A stretch of 64,000 bases of DNA from Streptococcus suis (GCF_016775005.1 NZ_JAEUXI010000001.1:186001-250000); one strand, 5' to 3'. Shown: positions 27,092 to 39,640, counted from the first letter of the stretch. Notes: generated by a model from the letters alone, not told the origin. A program made the numbers and translations.

Positions 27092-28302
27092 TAGACCAGG
27101 ACCCCTAAGAAGCTCTCGCCAATCATGGCTTTTTCGACACCGAAGTTTTCAGCAATAGTCGCTGAAATATCCGCAAAATGTCCGACTGGCAAAACGCCAC
27201 TGCCGGTGAAGGATTTGCTGTAGGCCAAGAGTGGCACATACTCACGGGTATGGTCTGTACCTGCATAGGCAGGGTCATTTCCGTGGTCAGCTGTAATCAA
27301 GAGCAGGTCATCCTCACGCATAGCAGCGATAATTTCTGGGATACGAGCATCGAACTCCTGCAAGCAATCGCGGTAGCCTTCGATGTCACGACGGTGACCA
27401 TATACAGCATCAAAGTCAACCAAGTTGGTAAATGAGAAACCTTTCTCAAAGTCAGCCAACTGCATGGTTTCAAGAAGGACATCTACACCGTGAATGTTTG
27501 ACTTGGTGTGGCCCATGTCGTTGGTGATACCTGATGCGTTGAAAATATCGCTGATTTTGCCGACAGAATAAGTTGGCACGCCTGCATCCGCAAGCTTGTT
27601 GAGAACAGTTGCTTCAAACGGCGATACCGCATAGTCATGACGGTTGGCAGTCCGTGAGAAATTACCTGGCTCACCAACGTATGGACGGGCGATGATACGA
27701 CCGAGAAGAGCTGGACGTTCAAGGGTAATGGAACGAGCGTACTCACAGATACGGTACAATTCATCCAGTGGAATAATGTCTTCATGGGCTGCAATCTGAA
27801 GCACAGGGTCTGCGGAAGTATAGACGATCAACTCCCCTGTTTCCATTTGGCGAGGACCAAAGTCATCAATAACAGCTGTACCAGAATACGGCTTGTTTGC
27901 CTCACGGATGATTTTACGGCCTGAGAACTCTTCGATTTTTGTCAAAATCTCTTCAGGGAAACCATCCCAGAATGTATCAAATGGCTCAGTAATATTGAGA
28001 CCCATAATTTCCCAGTGTCCAGTCATGGTATCCTTGCCGAGCGATACTTCTTCCAACTTGGTCACGTAGCCAGTTGGATGACTTTCAGCAGGAACAGTCG
28101 CAAGGGCTGTATCACGAGGGATGTTTCCAAGACCGATTTTCGCCATGTTTGGCACAGCAAGACCTGCTTTTTCAGAGATGTGGCCGAGGGTATCAGACTC
28201 CGTGTCCGCAATCCCAGCGTTGAAAAACTTGTCTGCATCTGGTGCCGCACCGATTCCGACAGAATCCATGACCACCAGGTGAATACGTTTAAATTTAGAC
28301 AT
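27091..28302 (-). CDS. deoB: Phosphopentomutase
   Basis: Interconverts (deoxy)ribose-1- and 5-phosphate, linking nucleoside phosphorolysis to the pentose pathway. The 403-residue alkaline-phosphatase-superfamily enzyme has [16 protein letters not shown] (metal Asp), [13 protein letters not shown] (catalytic Thr), [23 protein letters not shown] (metal ligands). First gene of the nucleoside-salvage operon. Confidence 0.96.
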   Translation of the reverse strand: MSKFKRIHLVVMDSVGIGAAPDADKFFNAGIADTESDTLGHISEKAGLAVPNMAKIGLGNIPRDTALATVPAESHPTGYVTKLEEVSLGKDTMTGHWEIMGLNITEPFDTFWDGFPEEILTKIEEFSGRKIIREANKPYSGTAVIDDFGPRQMETGELIVYTSADPVLQIAAHEDIIPLDELYRICEYARSITLERPALLGRIIARPYVGEPGNFSRTANRHDYAVSPFEATVLNKLADAGVPTYSVGKISDIFNASGITNDMGHTKSNIHGVDVLLETMQLADFEKGFSFTNLVDFDAVYGHRRDIEGYRDCLQEFDARIPEIIAAMREDDLLLITADHGNDPAYAGTDHTREYVPLLAYSKSFTGSGVLPVGHFADISATIAENFGVEKAMIGESFLGVLV

Positions 28303-28327
28303 AAGAACTCCTTTATAATGTTCGTCT

Positions 28328-28333
28328 TTTCAT
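28328..28333 (-). promoter_or_regulatory. Extended -10 promoter of deoB, with near-cre sequence upstream
   Basis: TGGTATAAT on the minus strand about 30 bp upstream of the deoB ATG; the -35 is weak. At the rpiA end (28368-28384) the plus strand reads GAAGCGTTTTCA, a good cre half-site, suggesting but not proving CcpA control. Confidence 0.5.
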
Positions 28334-28383
28334 TATACCACAAAAAAGCTCCCCATTAAATAAAAATGAGAAGCGTTTTCAAT

Positions 28384-29058
28384 TTATTTCTTTTCAAGTA
28401 TTTCTGGTCCTTGTGGTGTGCCAACAATGACCTTAGAAATCAAGCCGATAAAGAGACCATGCTCGACTACTCCCACTGTTTTGTCCAGCTCGTCCGCCAA
28501 GGCCTCCGTATCCTCGATGCGGTGCAGATCAAGATCGATAATGAAATTCTTCATATCGGTCACGTGCTTCTGGCCGTCAGTCATCCGAAAACTTGGTCTG
28601 TAGCCTTTGGCCTCAAAGTGTCGGAAAAGGTTCTCCGCACCGTACTGCACGACTTCCACCGGCAACTTGAAGGCACCTAGGGTTTGCACCACCTTAGACT
28701 CATCGACGATCCAGATGCAGTCCTTGCTGTTGACCGCGACCACCTTCTCCATGAGAAGCGCCGCTCCGCCACCCTTGATACCATTAAAGGCTCCGTCCAC
28801 CTCATCGGCTCCGTCCACCGTCAAGTCCACGTGATCGACCTCGTCGATGTTTTTTAGGGGAATCCCGAGGGACGCAGCATGCTCAGCCGTGGCATGAGAG
28901 GTCGTTACGCCTGTGATTTGTAAGCCCTCCTCTGCAACCCGGCGGCCAATCTCCTGCACGAAATAGTAAGCCGTCGAGCCAGTCCCTAGCCCAACAATCA
29001 TGCCGTCAGCCACAAACTCCGCCGCCTTAATCCCAACCTGCTCTTTTAGGTTTGTCAT
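28384..29058 (-). CDS. rpiA: Ribose-5-phosphate isomerase A
   Basis: Interconverts ribose-5-phosphate and ribulose-5-phosphate. The 224-residue product has the signatures [25 protein letters not shown] and [12 protein letters not shown]; the last holds the catalytic acid and Lys. Shine-Dalgarno AAAGGAG is 6 nt before the ATG. It lies directly upstream of deoB but has its own promoter, and a deoB promoter follows it. Confidence 0.96.
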   Translation of the reverse strand: MTNLKEQVGIKAAEFVADGMIVGLGTGSTAYYFVQEIGRRVAEEGLQITGVTTSHATAEHAASLGIPLKNIDEVDHVDLTVDGADEVDGAFNGIKGGGAALLMEKVVAVNSKDCIWIVDESKVVQTLGAFKLPVEVVQYGAENLFRHFEAKGYRPSFRMTDGQKHVTDMKNFIIDLDLHRIEDTEALADELDKTVGVVEHGLFIGLISKVIVGTPQGPEILEKK

Positions 29059-29091
29059 CTTTATCTCCTTTGAAGTAAAACGATTACATAT

Positions 29092-29121
29092 AGTATATCA
29101 TGGAAAACTTTGAATGGACAA
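29092..29121 (-). promoter_or_regulatory. Promoter of rpiA
   Basis: TTGTCC (29121-29116), an 18-bp spacer and TATACT (29097-29092). Confidence 0.55.
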
Positions 29122-29187
29122 GAGGGAGTTAGAAATCTTGGAGGAAAATTGGATGTTGTTAATCGTCATTTGAACTTTGAAAGTTTA

Positions 29188-32100
29188 TGTTTGAAACCAT
29201 TCGAAACAGCACAGCTCTAAAACGGAAGGAAACCAATCATCTGTGTGATAGGGTTTTGAAACCATTCGAAACAGCACAGCTCTAAAACGATAAGACAACC
29301 ATCACAATCACATATCATGTTTTGAAACCATTCGAAACAGCACAGCTCTAAAACAATGTACAGATGGTTGATAACCACGAATAGGTTTTGAAACCATTCG
29401 AAACAGCACAGCTCTAAAACGATGTTGGTGTTTGGTTTTGTGTAATGGTGGTTTTGAAACCATTCGAAACAGCACAGCTCTAAAACCCACCGCTAAAGCT
29501 AGCCGATAGACCAAAGTTTTGAAACCATTCGAAACAACACAGCTCTAAAACTTGAATGCTGACACCTTCACACCTACGGTAGTTTTGAAACCATTCGAAA
29601 CAACACAGCTCTAAAACACGAAAACCGTTTACATTGTGCCAGAAAACGTTTTGAAACCATTCGAAACAACACAGCTCTAAAACCTAGGTGTCGAAGAAGC
29701 CCATTTTCTGAGAGTTTTGAAACCATTCGAAACAACACAGCTCTAAAACAGTGACTGTTGGAGTTTCGCCCCCTCACTCGTTTTGAAACCATTCGAAACA
29801 ACACAGCTCTAAAACTTAACTGAACACACGGTAACATATATTTCTGTTTTGAAACCATTCGAAACAACACAGCTCTAAAACTCCTTGTAAGTCTCAAGGC
29901 TTGACAAGCGAGTTTTGAAACCATTCGAAACAACACAGCTCTAAAACTAGTGTAAAAGGATTTCCTTTCCTTTCTCAGTTTTGAAACCATTCGAAACAAC
30001 ACAGCTCTAAAACGACCAAATTGAATATTTGTGCTCGTTCCCGGTTTTGAAACCATTCGAAACAACACAGCTCTAAAACCACGGCTAGCAGTTAGATACT
30101 GGCTTGCTCGTTTTGAAACCATTCGAAACAACACAGCTCTAAAACTTGTTGTTTTCGTCGTTCCATTATTAGTTTGTTTTGAAACCATTCGAAACAACAC
30201 AGCTCTAAAACGGGGCTTAATCCATGAAGTATTCTGGTAAAGTTTTGAAACCATTCGAAACAACACAGCTCTAAAACTCTATGCTGTGTGTCTTGTGGGT
30301 GTCTAACGTTTTGAAACCATTCGAAACAACACAGCTCTAAAACTCGCAGCAATCGAAGAGAGCGCGCAGGCCGGTTTTGAAACCATTCGAAACAACACAG
30401 CTCTAAAACTGTGGTTGGTGCTTTTTTTGTTGCATTGAAGTTTTGAAACCATTCGAAACAACACAGCTCTAAAACATTACTCCAATAGTTGTTAATACTA
30501 ATTTAGTTTTGAAATCATTCGAAACAACACAGCTCTAAAACAACGTGACTAAGATTGGCGTCTACCACGTTGTTTTGAAACCATTCGAAACAACACAGCT
30601 CTAAAACTGGGGTAATGCGATTGACTATATGTCTAACGTTTTGAAACCATTCGAAACAACACAGCTCTAAAACCTTGGATATGACTATAAAGATGGATTA
30701 TACGTTTTGAAACCATTCGAAACAACACAGCTCTAAAACGCTCTTATTATATCATAAGAGAGGAGAAAAGTTTTGAAACCATTCGAAACAACACAGCTCT
30801 AAAACCAAGGAGACGGTGAATATTGCGATCAGTCTGTTTTGAAACCATTCGAAACAACACAGCTCTAAAACGACGGTATCATCTCACTAGTGACGTCAGC
30901 CGTTTTGAAACCATTCGAAACAACACAGCTCTAAAACTTCGGAACTTTCAAATAGATTTTCAGCCCAGTTTTGAAACCATTCGAAACAACACAGCTCTAA
31001 AACATCAGCTACTGTTACACGTTTAAGCCGTGCGTTTTGAAACCATTCGAAACAACACAGCTCTAAAACCTTCTGTCTCTGCAGAAACATTACGAAGACG
31101 TTTTGAAACCATTCGAAACAACACAGCTCTAAAACAGACGTGCATCATCTACCGCTACGAATGTGGTTTTGAAACCATTCGAAACAACACAGCTCTAAAA
31201 CGCGGGTCCAGGAGCACCATCTCTACCATTAGTTTTGAAACCATTCGAAACAACACAGCTCTAAAACAATGCTCGTGCGAGCAAAGACAAACTTGAAGTT
31301 TTGAAACCATTCGAAACAACACAGCTCTAAAACACAATAACATAAGGAAACGCATAAGCGTTAGTTTTGAAACCATTCGAAACAACACAGCTCTAAAACA
31401 AAGCTTCTGTGAAAGTAGCATTTGCTTCAGTTTTGAAACCATTCGAAACAACACAGCTCTAAAACTAACAGCATAAAAATTTCCATAGGCTTGTAGTTTT
31501 GAAACCATTCGAAACAACACAGCTCTAAAACTGTCACCCTTAACGTCCTTGACTTTCAAGCGTTTTGAAACCATTCGAAACAACACAGCTCTAAAACGGA
31601 GGGTATGTTAAGAATATAGAAGATGTTGTTTTGAAACCATTCGAAACAACACAGCTCTAAAACACGGAGACTGAACAGTCCTGGTATGACTATGTTTTGA
31701 AACCATTCGAAACAACACAGCTCTAAAACTGTATACATGGGTTAAATATGCCGATAACGGTTTTGAAACCATTCGAAACAACACAGCTCTAAAACCAGCA
31801 ATCAATCCAACTGCCACAGCGATAGGTTTTGAAACCATTCGAAACAACACAGCTCTAAAACAAGGCCTCAAGTGCCCCAGTTAGACTGTCAGTTTTGAAA
31901 CCATTCGAAACAACACAGCTCTAAAACAGTAAGACGCAGTGTTGTAACCTCTTGATGGTTTTGAAACCATTCGAAACAACACAGCTCTAAAACATCTTTT
32001 CCTTTATTGACAGTGATGATCAAGTTTTGAAACCATTCGAAACAACACAGCTCTAAAACGTAGAGCCGTTAGAATCAGAAGTCCTGAGAGTTTTGAAACC

Positions 32101-33378
32101 ATTCGAAACAACACAGCTCTAAAACCATAAGTTGAGTCTTTGTTGAGATAGACAGGTTTTGAAACCATTCGAAACAACACAGCTCTAAAACGCTGAGAAT
32201 GGCTTCGATTGTTTTTGGATAGTTTTGAAACCATTCGAAACAACACAGCTCTAAAACACAAGTTGAAACACATGAGAACCGTCTTATGTTTTGAAACCAT
32301 TCGAAACAACACAGCTCTAAAACCACCGAGTACAATTTTCAACGGAATCATACGTTTTGAAACCATTCGAAACAACACAGCTCTAAAACGGTTTCAAACC
32401 AACTGCACACCTTATTATCGTTTTGAAACCATTCGAAACAACACAGCTCTAAAACTTAAACACGTCAACATCTTCATCTTTAACAGTTTTGAAACCATTC
32501 GAAACAACACAGCTCTAAAACGAAATTTCTTTCTCTAAAAAAGATTTTTTCGTTTTGAAACCATTCGAAACAACACAGCTCTAAAACTAGATGTAGATGT
32601 TTGATAACCTTGAGCCAGTTTTGAAACCATTCGAAACAACACAGCTCTAAAACCGAGATTATCGGATTTTTGATTTTCGCCTTGTTTTGAAACCATTCGA
32701 AACAACACAGCTCTAAAACTAGTGAATTTCAGTAAAGGTGTTATAATCTGTTTTGAAACCATTCGAAACAACACAGCTCTAAAACAACTGTTTCGTTACT
32801 GTATCAAATGTGATAGTTTTGAAACCATTCGAAACAACACAGCTCTAAAACTATCGTGGGAAGCGTATCAACGTGATGTGGGTTTTGAAACCATTCGAAA
32901 CAACACAGCTCTAAAACGTTGCTCTGGCGGATAACAGGAAGTCGTCAGTTTTGAAACCATTCGAAACAACACAGCTCTAAAACACAATGAAACAAGCTGA
33001 AGAGACAATGATGGTTTTGAAACCATTCGAAACAACACAGCTCTAAAACATATGACAATCTATAACTTCGGTGATATGAGTTTTGAAACCATTCGAAACA
33101 ACACAGCTCTAAAACTCTGCTTTTTCAGCGATTTTAAAAGGGTAGTTTTGAAACCATTCGAAACAACACAGCTCTAAAACACGTAATGCTAACAGTGATA
33201 TGAAGAATATGTTTTGAAACCATTCGAAACAACACAGCTCTAAAACGGGCTAACCAGGTCAAGACCGAGGCTATCGGTTTTGAAACCATTCGAAACAACA
33301 CAGCTCTAAAACGTGCGTTACTATCACGTTCATAATCTTTGAGTTTTGAAACCATTCGAAACAACACAGCTCTAAAAC
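29188..33378 (-). CRISPR. Type II-A CRISPR array, 64 repeats and 63 spacers
   Basis: A 36-bp repeat with 30-bp spacers (29 bp in three or four cases) and a period of 66. In the transcribed (minus) orientation it begins GTTTTAGAGCTGTGTTG and ends GGTTTCAAAAC. The leader-distal end is on the left: the first repeat (29188-29223) is altered at its outer two bases, and the five leftmost repeats (29188, 29253, 29319, 29385, 29451) share one substitution (CAGCAC for CAACAC on the plus strand). One internal repeat (30506) has a C to T change. All other repeats look identical. I saw no duplicated spacer and no spacer matching this window, but this was by eye only. Confidence 0.97.
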
Positions 33379-33476
33379 CTCGTAGACTATTTTTTGCCAC
33401 AAAATTTCGTAATCGCACCATTCGTCTCAGCTAGACTTCAGTTTCGAATAGTTTCTAATATTTGTACTATATGTAC
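33379..33476 (-). promoter_or_regulatory. CRISPR leader
   Basis: The 98 bp between csn2 and the first repeat. The minus strand ends in CTACGAG directly at the repeat, the leader-anchoring sequence used for adaptation in S. pyogenes-type II-A arrays. This places the newest spacers at the csn2 side. Confidence 0.8.
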
Positions 33477-34142
33477 TTATTTTACAATATTTTCCGATAG
33501 TAAGAAATAGTCTTTATCCAAAACATACTGAGGGAAATCTTTTCTTTTTCTCGGTTCTAGAAAAAGAACATCCATATTGGAAAGTTCAATATACTCCCTA
33601 GTTTTCTGAATTTCATCCACTGTCAAATAAGATAATACATTGATAAAGACAAGAAATCTCTTCTTATTCAAAAATTGATAAACTTGTAAAATCTCGAAAA
33701 TTTTATCAAAAATCGTATCACTGATAGTTTCAATTTTGACCCCTAACGCCTTTATCAACTCCAAAACCGTAATCTCATCATACTCCAAATCAAGCTCATT
33801 CTCTAAACATTCATAAGAGATTAGTTCAGTAATAGAATTTGCTAATTTTTCAATAATTGATTTCACTTCTGGTTTTTCATTTAATTGATTTTCTAAATCA
33901 GCATGGATGAGCTTCAGTATTGGTGCAGCATTAATGTCATATCCTAAAATATCTGTCACCACCATCAGCTCGGAATCTTTAATGGACCTAAATTGTTCGT
34001 CGAAAATTTTTAATTCCGATCCATCTTTATATTGATATAAATTCCTAACCAGTCGAGAAAATACTGTCGTATCCTCTACAACAAAAATAGTTGCTTTCTC
34101 GACCGTCAGAGCTTCGTCTAGTAACGGAAAGTTCAATTTCAT
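33477..34142 (-). CDS. csn2: CRISPR-associated protein Csn2
   Basis: Ring-forming DNA-end binding protein needed for spacer acquisition in type II-A systems. The 221-residue product starts [20 protein letters not shown], as the short S. pyogenes-like Csn2 group, with the alpha/beta core [20 protein letters not shown] and a C-terminal [20 protein letters not shown]. It is the last cas gene, next to the leader, 1 bp after cas2. Confidence 0.95.
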   Translation of the reverse strand: MKLNFPLLDEALTVEKATIFVVEDTTVFSRLVRNLYQYKDGSELKIFDEQFRSIKDSELMVVTDILGYDINAAPILKLIHADLENQLNEKPEVKSIIEKLANSITELISYECLENELDLEYDEITVLELIKALGVKIETISDTIFDKIFEILQVYQFLNKKRFLVFINVLSYLTVDEIQKTREYIELSNMDVLFLEPRKRKDFPQYVLDKDYFLLSENIVK

Positions 34143-34143
34143 A

Positions 34144-34476
34144 TCAAATCTCCTCTCCTAAAAAGACTATTCGAGAGTCCGTATTTCCTATACAGTCATC
34201 TCGCTGACCATGGAGATAAATCATACGAGCAAATTGTTTTTCTGTAACTGTCAGAAGTGTGATATTACCCTTCTTGGGATTATTTGCCTTTAGTCGCTCC
34301 AACATAGCATTACTGGCTGAATTGTTCAGGAGTAACTTGCTATAGACTGAAAATTGATGCATAATAAACCCTTCGTTGATTAAAAATTTACGGAATTTAC
34401 GATATGCCTTTCTTTCATCAACTGTTTCTGTAGGCATATCAAACATCAATAGCATTCTCATATACCGGTAACTCAT
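34144..34476 (-). CDS. cas2: CRISPR-associated endonuclease Cas2
   Basis: A 110-residue ferredoxin-fold adaptation protein that bridges Cas1 dimers. It begins [20 protein letters not shown], with the conserved Asp in FDMP, and includes [19 protein letters not shown]. It overlaps the cas1 end by 4 bp. Confidence 0.96.
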   Translation of the reverse strand: MSYRYMRMLLMFDMPTETVDERKAYRKFRKFLINEGFIMHQFSVYSKLLLNNSASNAMLERLKANNPKKGNITLLTVTEKQFARMIYLHGQRDDCIGNTDSRIVFLGEEI

Positions 34477-35339
34477 ATCCTAAATTCAGGAACTCCTTTC
34501 CCTTTATTATTGAGCGCCTTAATCACTTTCTTCGTATAATCGCTAACAATATTGGTCAGGTACATTTCCTTATTGTTGTATTGAAACGTATCCGAGAAAA
34601 TTGTAAACAATTCACGCTTAATTTTCACAAAACTATGATTTCGATTTTCGTAAACAATCTGATCTATGATAGGTCGAAAAGGTTCCATAATATCACTTGC
34701 AAGATTAAACTGATTGAATTGGTTAGCGTGTTTTAAACCAAATTGTGTCATACAACCAGAAAGAACAACCTCACGCGCAAACATACTAAGCAACAGGGTA
34801 TAGCCATAATCTAGACTTGCGTTGATGTCATTATCAAGTTCTCGATTAAAATCGTTTCCAAATAAAGTATTAAAGTAAATCCTCGCAGAATGTCCTTCAC
34901 GATTACTAGGGTCAAAGAGCTCCAAGCTATGGTACAAATTCATGACGGATTGAGATTTTTCAATGAATCCACACTTACTGAGATAGATACTTTGGTTTAG
35001 TATTTTCTGGGAAATGATATGTGTCCAAACTTCAGCTTTGATTGCTTCTTCCCAGTCAATTTGCCTCGAAAGCTGTAAACTGGAGTCATGCCGAGCATAA
35101 TAAGGCATCAAGTGTGCTGTTGGTAGTCGCTTATCATCACAAAAAATAACCAGAATGTTTTCATCTACTAATCGCTTGATTAACATCGTAGACAGCACAA
35201 TATCAGTTGTTTCCAGCAATAAGATGTCAACCTCGGACAGATGAATCATTTCTGTCCGAGTAGCATCTTTAAAAATCAAATGATTATTTTTATATGATAG
35301 TTTGGAGTGTGTATTTACAATAACAGTCCGCCAACCCAT
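34473..35339 (-). CDS. cas1: CRISPR-associated endonuclease Cas1
   Basis: The spacer integrase. In the 288-residue protein the metal site residues are E148 (in [11 protein letters not shown]), H204 ([10 protein letters not shown]) and E219 (DIMEPFRP), all present. The start overlaps the cas9 stop in TAATG. Confidence 0.97.
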   Translation of the reverse strand: MGWRTVIVNTHSKLSYKNNHLIFKDATRTEMIHLSEVDILLLETTDIVLSTMLIKRLVDENILVIFCDDKRLPTAHLMPYYARHDSSLQLSRQIDWEEAIKAEVWTHIISQKILNQSIYLSKCGFIEKSQSVMNLYHSLELFDPSNREGHSARIYFNTLFGNDFNRELDNDINASLDYGYTLLLSMFAREVVLSGCMTQFGLKHANQFNQFNLASDIMEPFRPIIDQIVYENRNHSFVKIKRELFTIFSDTFQYNNKEMYLTNIVSDYTKKVIKALNNKGKGVPEFRI

Positions 35340-38300
35340 TAGTCTCCTCCTAATTTGCTCAAATCAATACGTGTTTCGTAAAGACCAGTCACAGACTGAT
35401 GAATGAGGGTAGACTTGAGAAGTGAAGATGGGGTGTAATCTCTATAGCGTGGGATTTTAGTGCCTAAAAATTCAAAATCAACAGCACTACCTAGGGCAGT
35501 TAGATTCAACAAGTTGATGAATGAATTGCAAAGTTCCTCAAGGTTATCAGTATCTTTTCTAGCTGAATATGCTTCTACAATCCGTTTTCCATTAGCTTTA
35601 GCTCCAACAATTTTTTCATTGTATTCGAGGATGTATGTCAGTAATTCATCAAAAACATGACGATGAGTTTCCACATATTTCTTATGTCCAGGCTCCAGCG
35701 TTCGATTTACTCTCATTGCATGGTAAAGTAAAGTAACAAATTTATCTGGCAGATACATCTCATTGCCCTTATGAATTTCTCCACGTTTATTATTTGTTGA
35801 CAAGATGCTTGCAAGCATTCGTCTGCTGCCGTTTTCCAGTTCAAAAAGGCTATATTTTGGTAATTTAATAATGGATTTAATATCTTTATATCCAAGATTC
35901 AATAAATATTGTTTTGGATTTTTCTCAAAATCCTTCCTAGCTAGAATGGAGATGCCTTGAAACTCTGTTACTTCCGCTTTACTTTTCTTTTTCCCCTTCT
36001 CAATAATTCCATTCACTAGAACGGCATAAGAATTTGAAATGCCTGCATAGCCACCGTAACGCTTTGTATCAAAACTTTGTTTGGCAGGAACCAGATTTTC
36101 AACACTTCCTTCTTTAGGCCTTGGTGAAAGATTTGCATTATAGAAGCCTTTAGGTTTCCCTCTATCTAGACCATGGTTTTGAACCTCTGTCTTTTTAACA
36201 ACATTCACTTGCGGATAAGATAAGACTTTTCTGACCGTTTTAAAATCTGATTTCTTATTCCAAACAATCTCCCCAGTATCCTTGTTCACTTCAGTTATTG
36301 GACGAATCCTTACCGCACCTGTTTTTGAATGTACAACAATTCGTTTGAAAAAGTTCATGATATTAGAATAAAATAAGACTCTCACGGTTGCTGACTTACG
36401 AGATTTGTAACTATTATACGTTGGATACTCTCCATACACAAATTCTGGTGCTAGTTTAGGATATTTCTTCAGCAAAGCTGTTGCTACTACTGCATTCAGA
36501 TAAGCATCATGAGCGTGATGGTAATTGTTGATTTCACGTACCTTGTACAGCTGATAGTCTTTTCTAAATTGAGATACTAAGCTTGATTTTAAGGTAATAA
36601 TATTGACTTTCGGATGACGAATCCTATTTCCAGCTTCATCCAACTTCGTATTAAAACGCGTATCTAAAATCCTAGCTACATGTTTTGTAATTTGTCTAGT
36701 TTCAACTAACTGCCGTTGGATAAATCTTGCCTTATCCTCATTGGTCAATCCACCTCGCTCCGCCTTGGTCAGGTTATCAAATTTACGTTGGGAAATGAGC
36801 TTAGACTTTAATAACTGTCTCCAGAAATATTTCCTATCATGAACAATTTCAATACTTGGTACATCGTCAGATTTCCCTCTGTTTTTAGCAGATTTTGTCA
36901 AAACTTTATTATCTAGTGAGTCATCTTTGATGAAAGCTTGAGGAATAATATGGTCAATATCATATTCGCTAAGGCTATCTATATCTAATTCCTCATCTGT
37001 GTACATATCTTTACCATTCTGAAGATAGTAGAGAAATAATCTGTCACTTTGTAAATGAATATTGTTGACTTTAGATACTCCATAAGGTTTCTGTTCTTCT
37101 AATATTTTACTTCCAAAATCCTTCAAGGCTTTCTCTAATCGATTTATACGCTGTTGCGAGTTACGGCGACCTTGATTCGTAAACTGATTTTCACGCGCCA
37201 TTTCAACAACGATATGCTCAGGATCATATCCCATAACCTCTATCAATTCATCCACAATTTTTAAACTTTGTAGGATTCCTTTTTTTATGGCTGGGCTTCC
37301 AGCAAGATTCTGTACCTCTGTATGATAGTCTTCTATTTTACCTACCCTTTGAGCTAATCTTATTTCATCTACGAATGATAGGGTATCGTCATGAATCAAT
37401 TGCATAAAATTACGATTACTTGTGCCATCATCTATTAGATAGCCCAAAATTGTTTTTCCAGTTACCTTATCTCGTATGCCGTTAATTAACTTAGCAGACA
37501 ACCGACCCCAACCAGTATAATGGCGACGTTCCATTTTTTTGCGTTGCTCTTCTGTCAATACATCCTTATACTTCTCCAGGCGTTTTCTAATCATTTCTCT
37601 ATCTTCGAATAGAGTTAAGGTCAGCACAATATCTTCAAGAATTTCTTGATTTTCTTCTGCATCCATAAACGCTTTATCTTGTATAATTTTAAGTAAATCA
37701 TGATAAGTTGGAAGACTAGCATTAAACTGATCTTCAAGGCCTTTTAATTCAACCCCCTCGTAGCCATTGGAGTTTTCCAAATAAGATTTGATATCTTTGG
37801 CTGTGACTTTTCGCTTCGTTTTAAAGAAAGTTTTAACGATATCCTTTTTTTGTCTACTATCAAGGAATTGATAATCACGCATTCCTTCTGCTATAAATTT
37901 AACTTTTGTCAACTCATTATATACTGCAAACTTTTCATATAGCAGACTATGCTTTGGAAGAACCTTTTGATCCGGCAAGTATTGATCATAGTTTGTCATA
38001 CGAGTGATGAAGTTTTCGGCGGAAGTTTCCTTATCAACCATTTCATCAAAATTCCAAGGCCTAATCTTTTCGTCTGATTTACGATTTAACCAAGCAAATT
38101 CACTATTTCCTCGTGCCAGCGGACCAACATAATAAGGAATACGGAAAGTTAGTATTTTTTCAATCTTATCCTGATTCTCTGCTAGAAACGGATAAAACTT
38201 AGCCTGTCTTCTAATAATAGCTTGCATCTCTTGAAGATGAATTTGATGTGGGATAGAACCATTATCAAAGGTACGTTGTTTTCTAAGGAAATCTTCTCTA

Positions 38301-39484
38301 TCGATTTTATCAATGAAATAATCGCTTCCTTCAATCTTCTCTATTGCTTTTTTTATGAACCTATAAAAATTCTCCTGCGTCGTTTTGCCTTCAATGTAAC
38401 CTGCATAACCATCTTTTAGCTTATCATTGAAAACTTCTTTATAGGAATCGGACAAATTCTGACGAATGAAATCCTTCAGTAAGGCTAAGTCTTTTTGATG
38501 CTCCTCATACCTATCAACCATTGAACTCGAAAGTGGAGCTTTTGTTGTAGAGTCAGTTGTTGACAAAATCCCTGCCAGCAATATCCCATCGTACAAGGAT
38601 TTTGTCGCGATAAACAAGTCAGCATAATCATCTCCGATTTTACCTAATAACTCCTCCAAATCTTCTTCGTACGTTTCTTTTGAAAATTGGATTTTTGCAT
38701 CTTCAGCCAGCTCGAAATTTGTTTTAAAATTAGGCTGTAACCCTAGGGCAAGTGCAAGAAAATTACCAAACAGCCCATTTTTCTTTTCGTTTGGAAAATA
38801 ATGAAGAACATTTTCTAAACGTCTAGACTTGCTGACTTTTTCAACTAAAACATCTGCAACATCTGGTATATTCTCTGACAAATAGCTACCCTCAACGGTT
38901 TTGTCGAACATCTCAACAAAGTCATTAAATAAATGTTGAACATCTTTATTTTCAGATTTTAAATCCCCTTCATACAGAAAATGCCCTCTATACTTTATAA
39001 TGTGAGCCAAAGCAAGATAAATTAAACGAATATCAGCTTTTTGAGAAGAATCTGCTAATTGTTTTCTTAAATGATAAATAGTTGGAAACTGTTTGTGGTA
39101 CTCTTTTTCTTCCTGCAAGGTCCCGAAAATAGGGTGCTTGCTTCCTTGTTTATCCTCAACAATAAGAAACGAATCGTCAAGACGTTGGAAAAAACTGTCA
39201 TCAATCTTATTAATTTCTTCTGCAAATATTTCTTGCAAGTATAAAATACGATTTCTGCGGCGTGTGTAACGTCTACGAGCTGTTCGCTTTAGTCTGCGAC
39301 TTTCTGCTGTATTGCCTTCATCAAATAGTAGGGTACCTAGTAAATTTTTTTTAATGTACCCCTTTTCGGTATTTCCAAATACCTTCATTTTTTTGGAAGG
39401 CACCTTATAATCATCTGTAACAACAGACCAACCAACAGAATTGGTACCAATATCAATCCCGATGGCATATTTTTTCTTCAACAT
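35339..39484 (-). CDS. cas9: CRISPR-associated endonuclease Cas9 (type II-A)
   Basis: The RNA-guided nuclease, 1381 residues, in the long S. pyogenes/S. thermophilus CRISPR3 group. RuvC-I has D11 in [14 protein letters not shown], followed by the Arg-rich bridge helix ([17 protein letters not shown]). RuvC-II E761 is in [12 protein letters not shown] is [11 protein letters not shown] with H845, and RuvC-III is [11 protein letters not shown] with H990 and D993. The PAM-interacting end reads [14 protein letters not shown] and [22 protein letters not shown]. The RxR pair aligns with Arg1333/Arg1335 of SpCas9, predicting a GG-containing PAM. All catalytic residues are intact. AAAGGAG is 7 nt before the ATG. 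Confidence 0.98.
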   Translation of the reverse strand: MLKKKYAIGIDIGTNSVGWSVVTDDYKVPSKKMKVFGNTEKGYIKKNLLGTLLFDEGNTAESRRLKRTARRRYTRRRNRILYLQEIFAEEINKIDDSFFQRLDDSFLIVEDKQGSKHPIFGTLQEEKEYHKQFPTIYHLRKQLADSSQKADIRLIYLALAHIIKYRGHFLYEGDLKSENKDVQHLFNDFVEMFDKTVEGSYLSENIPDVADVLVEKVSKSRRLENVLHYFPNEKKNGLFGNFLALALGLQPNFKTNFELAEDAKIQFSKETYEEDLEELLGKIGDDYADLFIATKSLYDGILLAGILSTTDSTTKAPLSSSMVDRYEEHQKDLALLKDFIRQNLSDSYKEVFNDKLKDGYAGYIEGKTTQENFYRFIKKAIEKIEGSDYFIDKIDREDFLRKQRTFDNGSIPHQIHLQEMQAIIRRQAKFYPFLAENQDKIEKILTFRIPYYVGPLARGNSEFAWLNRKSDEKIRPWNFDEMVDKETSAENFITRMTNYDQYLPDQKVLPKHSLLYEKFAVYNELTKVKFIAEGMRDYQFLDSRQKKDIVKTFFKTKRKVTAKDIKSYLENSNGYEGVELKGLEDQFNASLPTYHDLLKIIQDKAFMDAEENQEILEDIVLTLTLFEDREMIRKRLEKYKDVLTEEQRKKMERRHYTGWGRLSAKLINGIRDKVTGKTILGYLIDDGTSNRNFMQLIHDDTLSFVDEIRLAQRVGKIEDYHTEVQNLAGSPAIKKGILQSLKIVDELIEVMGYDPEHIVVEMARENQFTNQGRRNSQQRINRLEKALKDFGSKILEEQKPYGVSKVNNIHLQSDRLFLYYLQNGKDMYTDEELDIDSLSEYDIDHIIPQAFIKDDSLDNKVLTKSAKNRGKSDDVPSIEIVHDRKYFWRQLLKSKLISQRKFDNLTKAERGGLTNEDKARFIQRQLVETRQITKHVARILDTRFNTKLDEAGNRIRHPKVNIITLKSSLVSQFRKDYQLYKVREINNYHHAHDAYLNAVVATALLKKYPKLAPEFVYGEYPTYNSYKSRKSATVRVLFYSNIMNFFKRIVVHSKTGAVRIRPITEVNKDTGEIVWNKKSDFKTVRKVLSYPQVNVVKKTEVQNHGLDRGKPKGFYNANLSPRPKEGSVENLVPAKQSFDTKRYGGYAGISNSYAVLVNGIIEKGKKKSKAEVTEFQGISILARKDFEKNPKQYLLNLGYKDIKSIIKLPKYSLFELENGSRRMLASILSTNNKRGEIHKGNEMYLPDKFVTLLYHAMRVNRTLEPGHKKYVETHRHVFDELLTYILEYNEKIVGAKANGKRIVEAYSARKDTDNLEELCNSFINLLNLTALGSAVDFEFLGTKIPRYRDYTPSSLLKSTLIHQSVTGLYETRIDLSKLGGD

Positions 39485-39508
39485 AGTTTTGCTCCTTTGT
39501 TTTTATTA

Positions 39509-39595
39509 CTAATTTAATAATGTTGTTACTAACTCTACTATACTTTTAAGAAATTTAAAAAACTCTGTAAACATAATTAATTTTTTCTTCTTCAT
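39509..39595 (-). CDS. Small ORF in the cas9 leader, 28 residues
   Basis: An ATG at 39595 has a strong AAGGAG (39608-39603) 7 nt upstream and stays open for 28 codons to TAG at 39511-39509, 24 nt before the cas9 ATG. The peptide has a basic start (MKKKKLIMF) and a hydrophobic, amphipathic-looking remainder (TEFFKFLKSIVELVTTLLN). It would be the first cistron of the cas9 mRNA from Pcas9. The quality of the ribosome binding site is the main evidence for translation. I do not recognise the peptide; it could be a leader peptide, a membrane-active small protein, or a chance ORF. Confidence 0.55.
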   Translation of the reverse strand: MKKKKLIMFTEFFKFLKSIVELVTTLLN

Positions 39596-39608
39596 TTTTA
39601 AATCTCCT

Positions 39609-39619
39609 TAAATACAAAT
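39609..39619 (-). promoter_or_regulatory. Predicted tracr-L/Cas9 target in the cas9 leader
   Basis: The minus strand reads ATTTGTATTTA followed by AGG and AG. The same 11 bases sit at 39733-39743 on the plus strand at the 5' end of the predicted long tracrRNA, directly before its repeat-like segment. The AGG PAM is part of the AAGGAG Shine-Dalgarno of the small ORF. Confidence 0.65.
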
Positions 39620-39640
39620 TAAAAATATAAGTATAATTGA

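Noticed and set aside
29188-33378. CRISPR array transcribed on the plus strand
   Set aside because: The CTACGAG leader end, the cas gene orientation and the degenerate repeat at the left all place the leader on the right, so transcription is on the minus strand.
29308-33421. Many ORFs of 60-230 codons inside the array with repeated FRAVLFRMVSK or FETIRNNTALK motifs
   Set aside because: They are translations of the CRISPR repeat and spacers on either strand, not genes.
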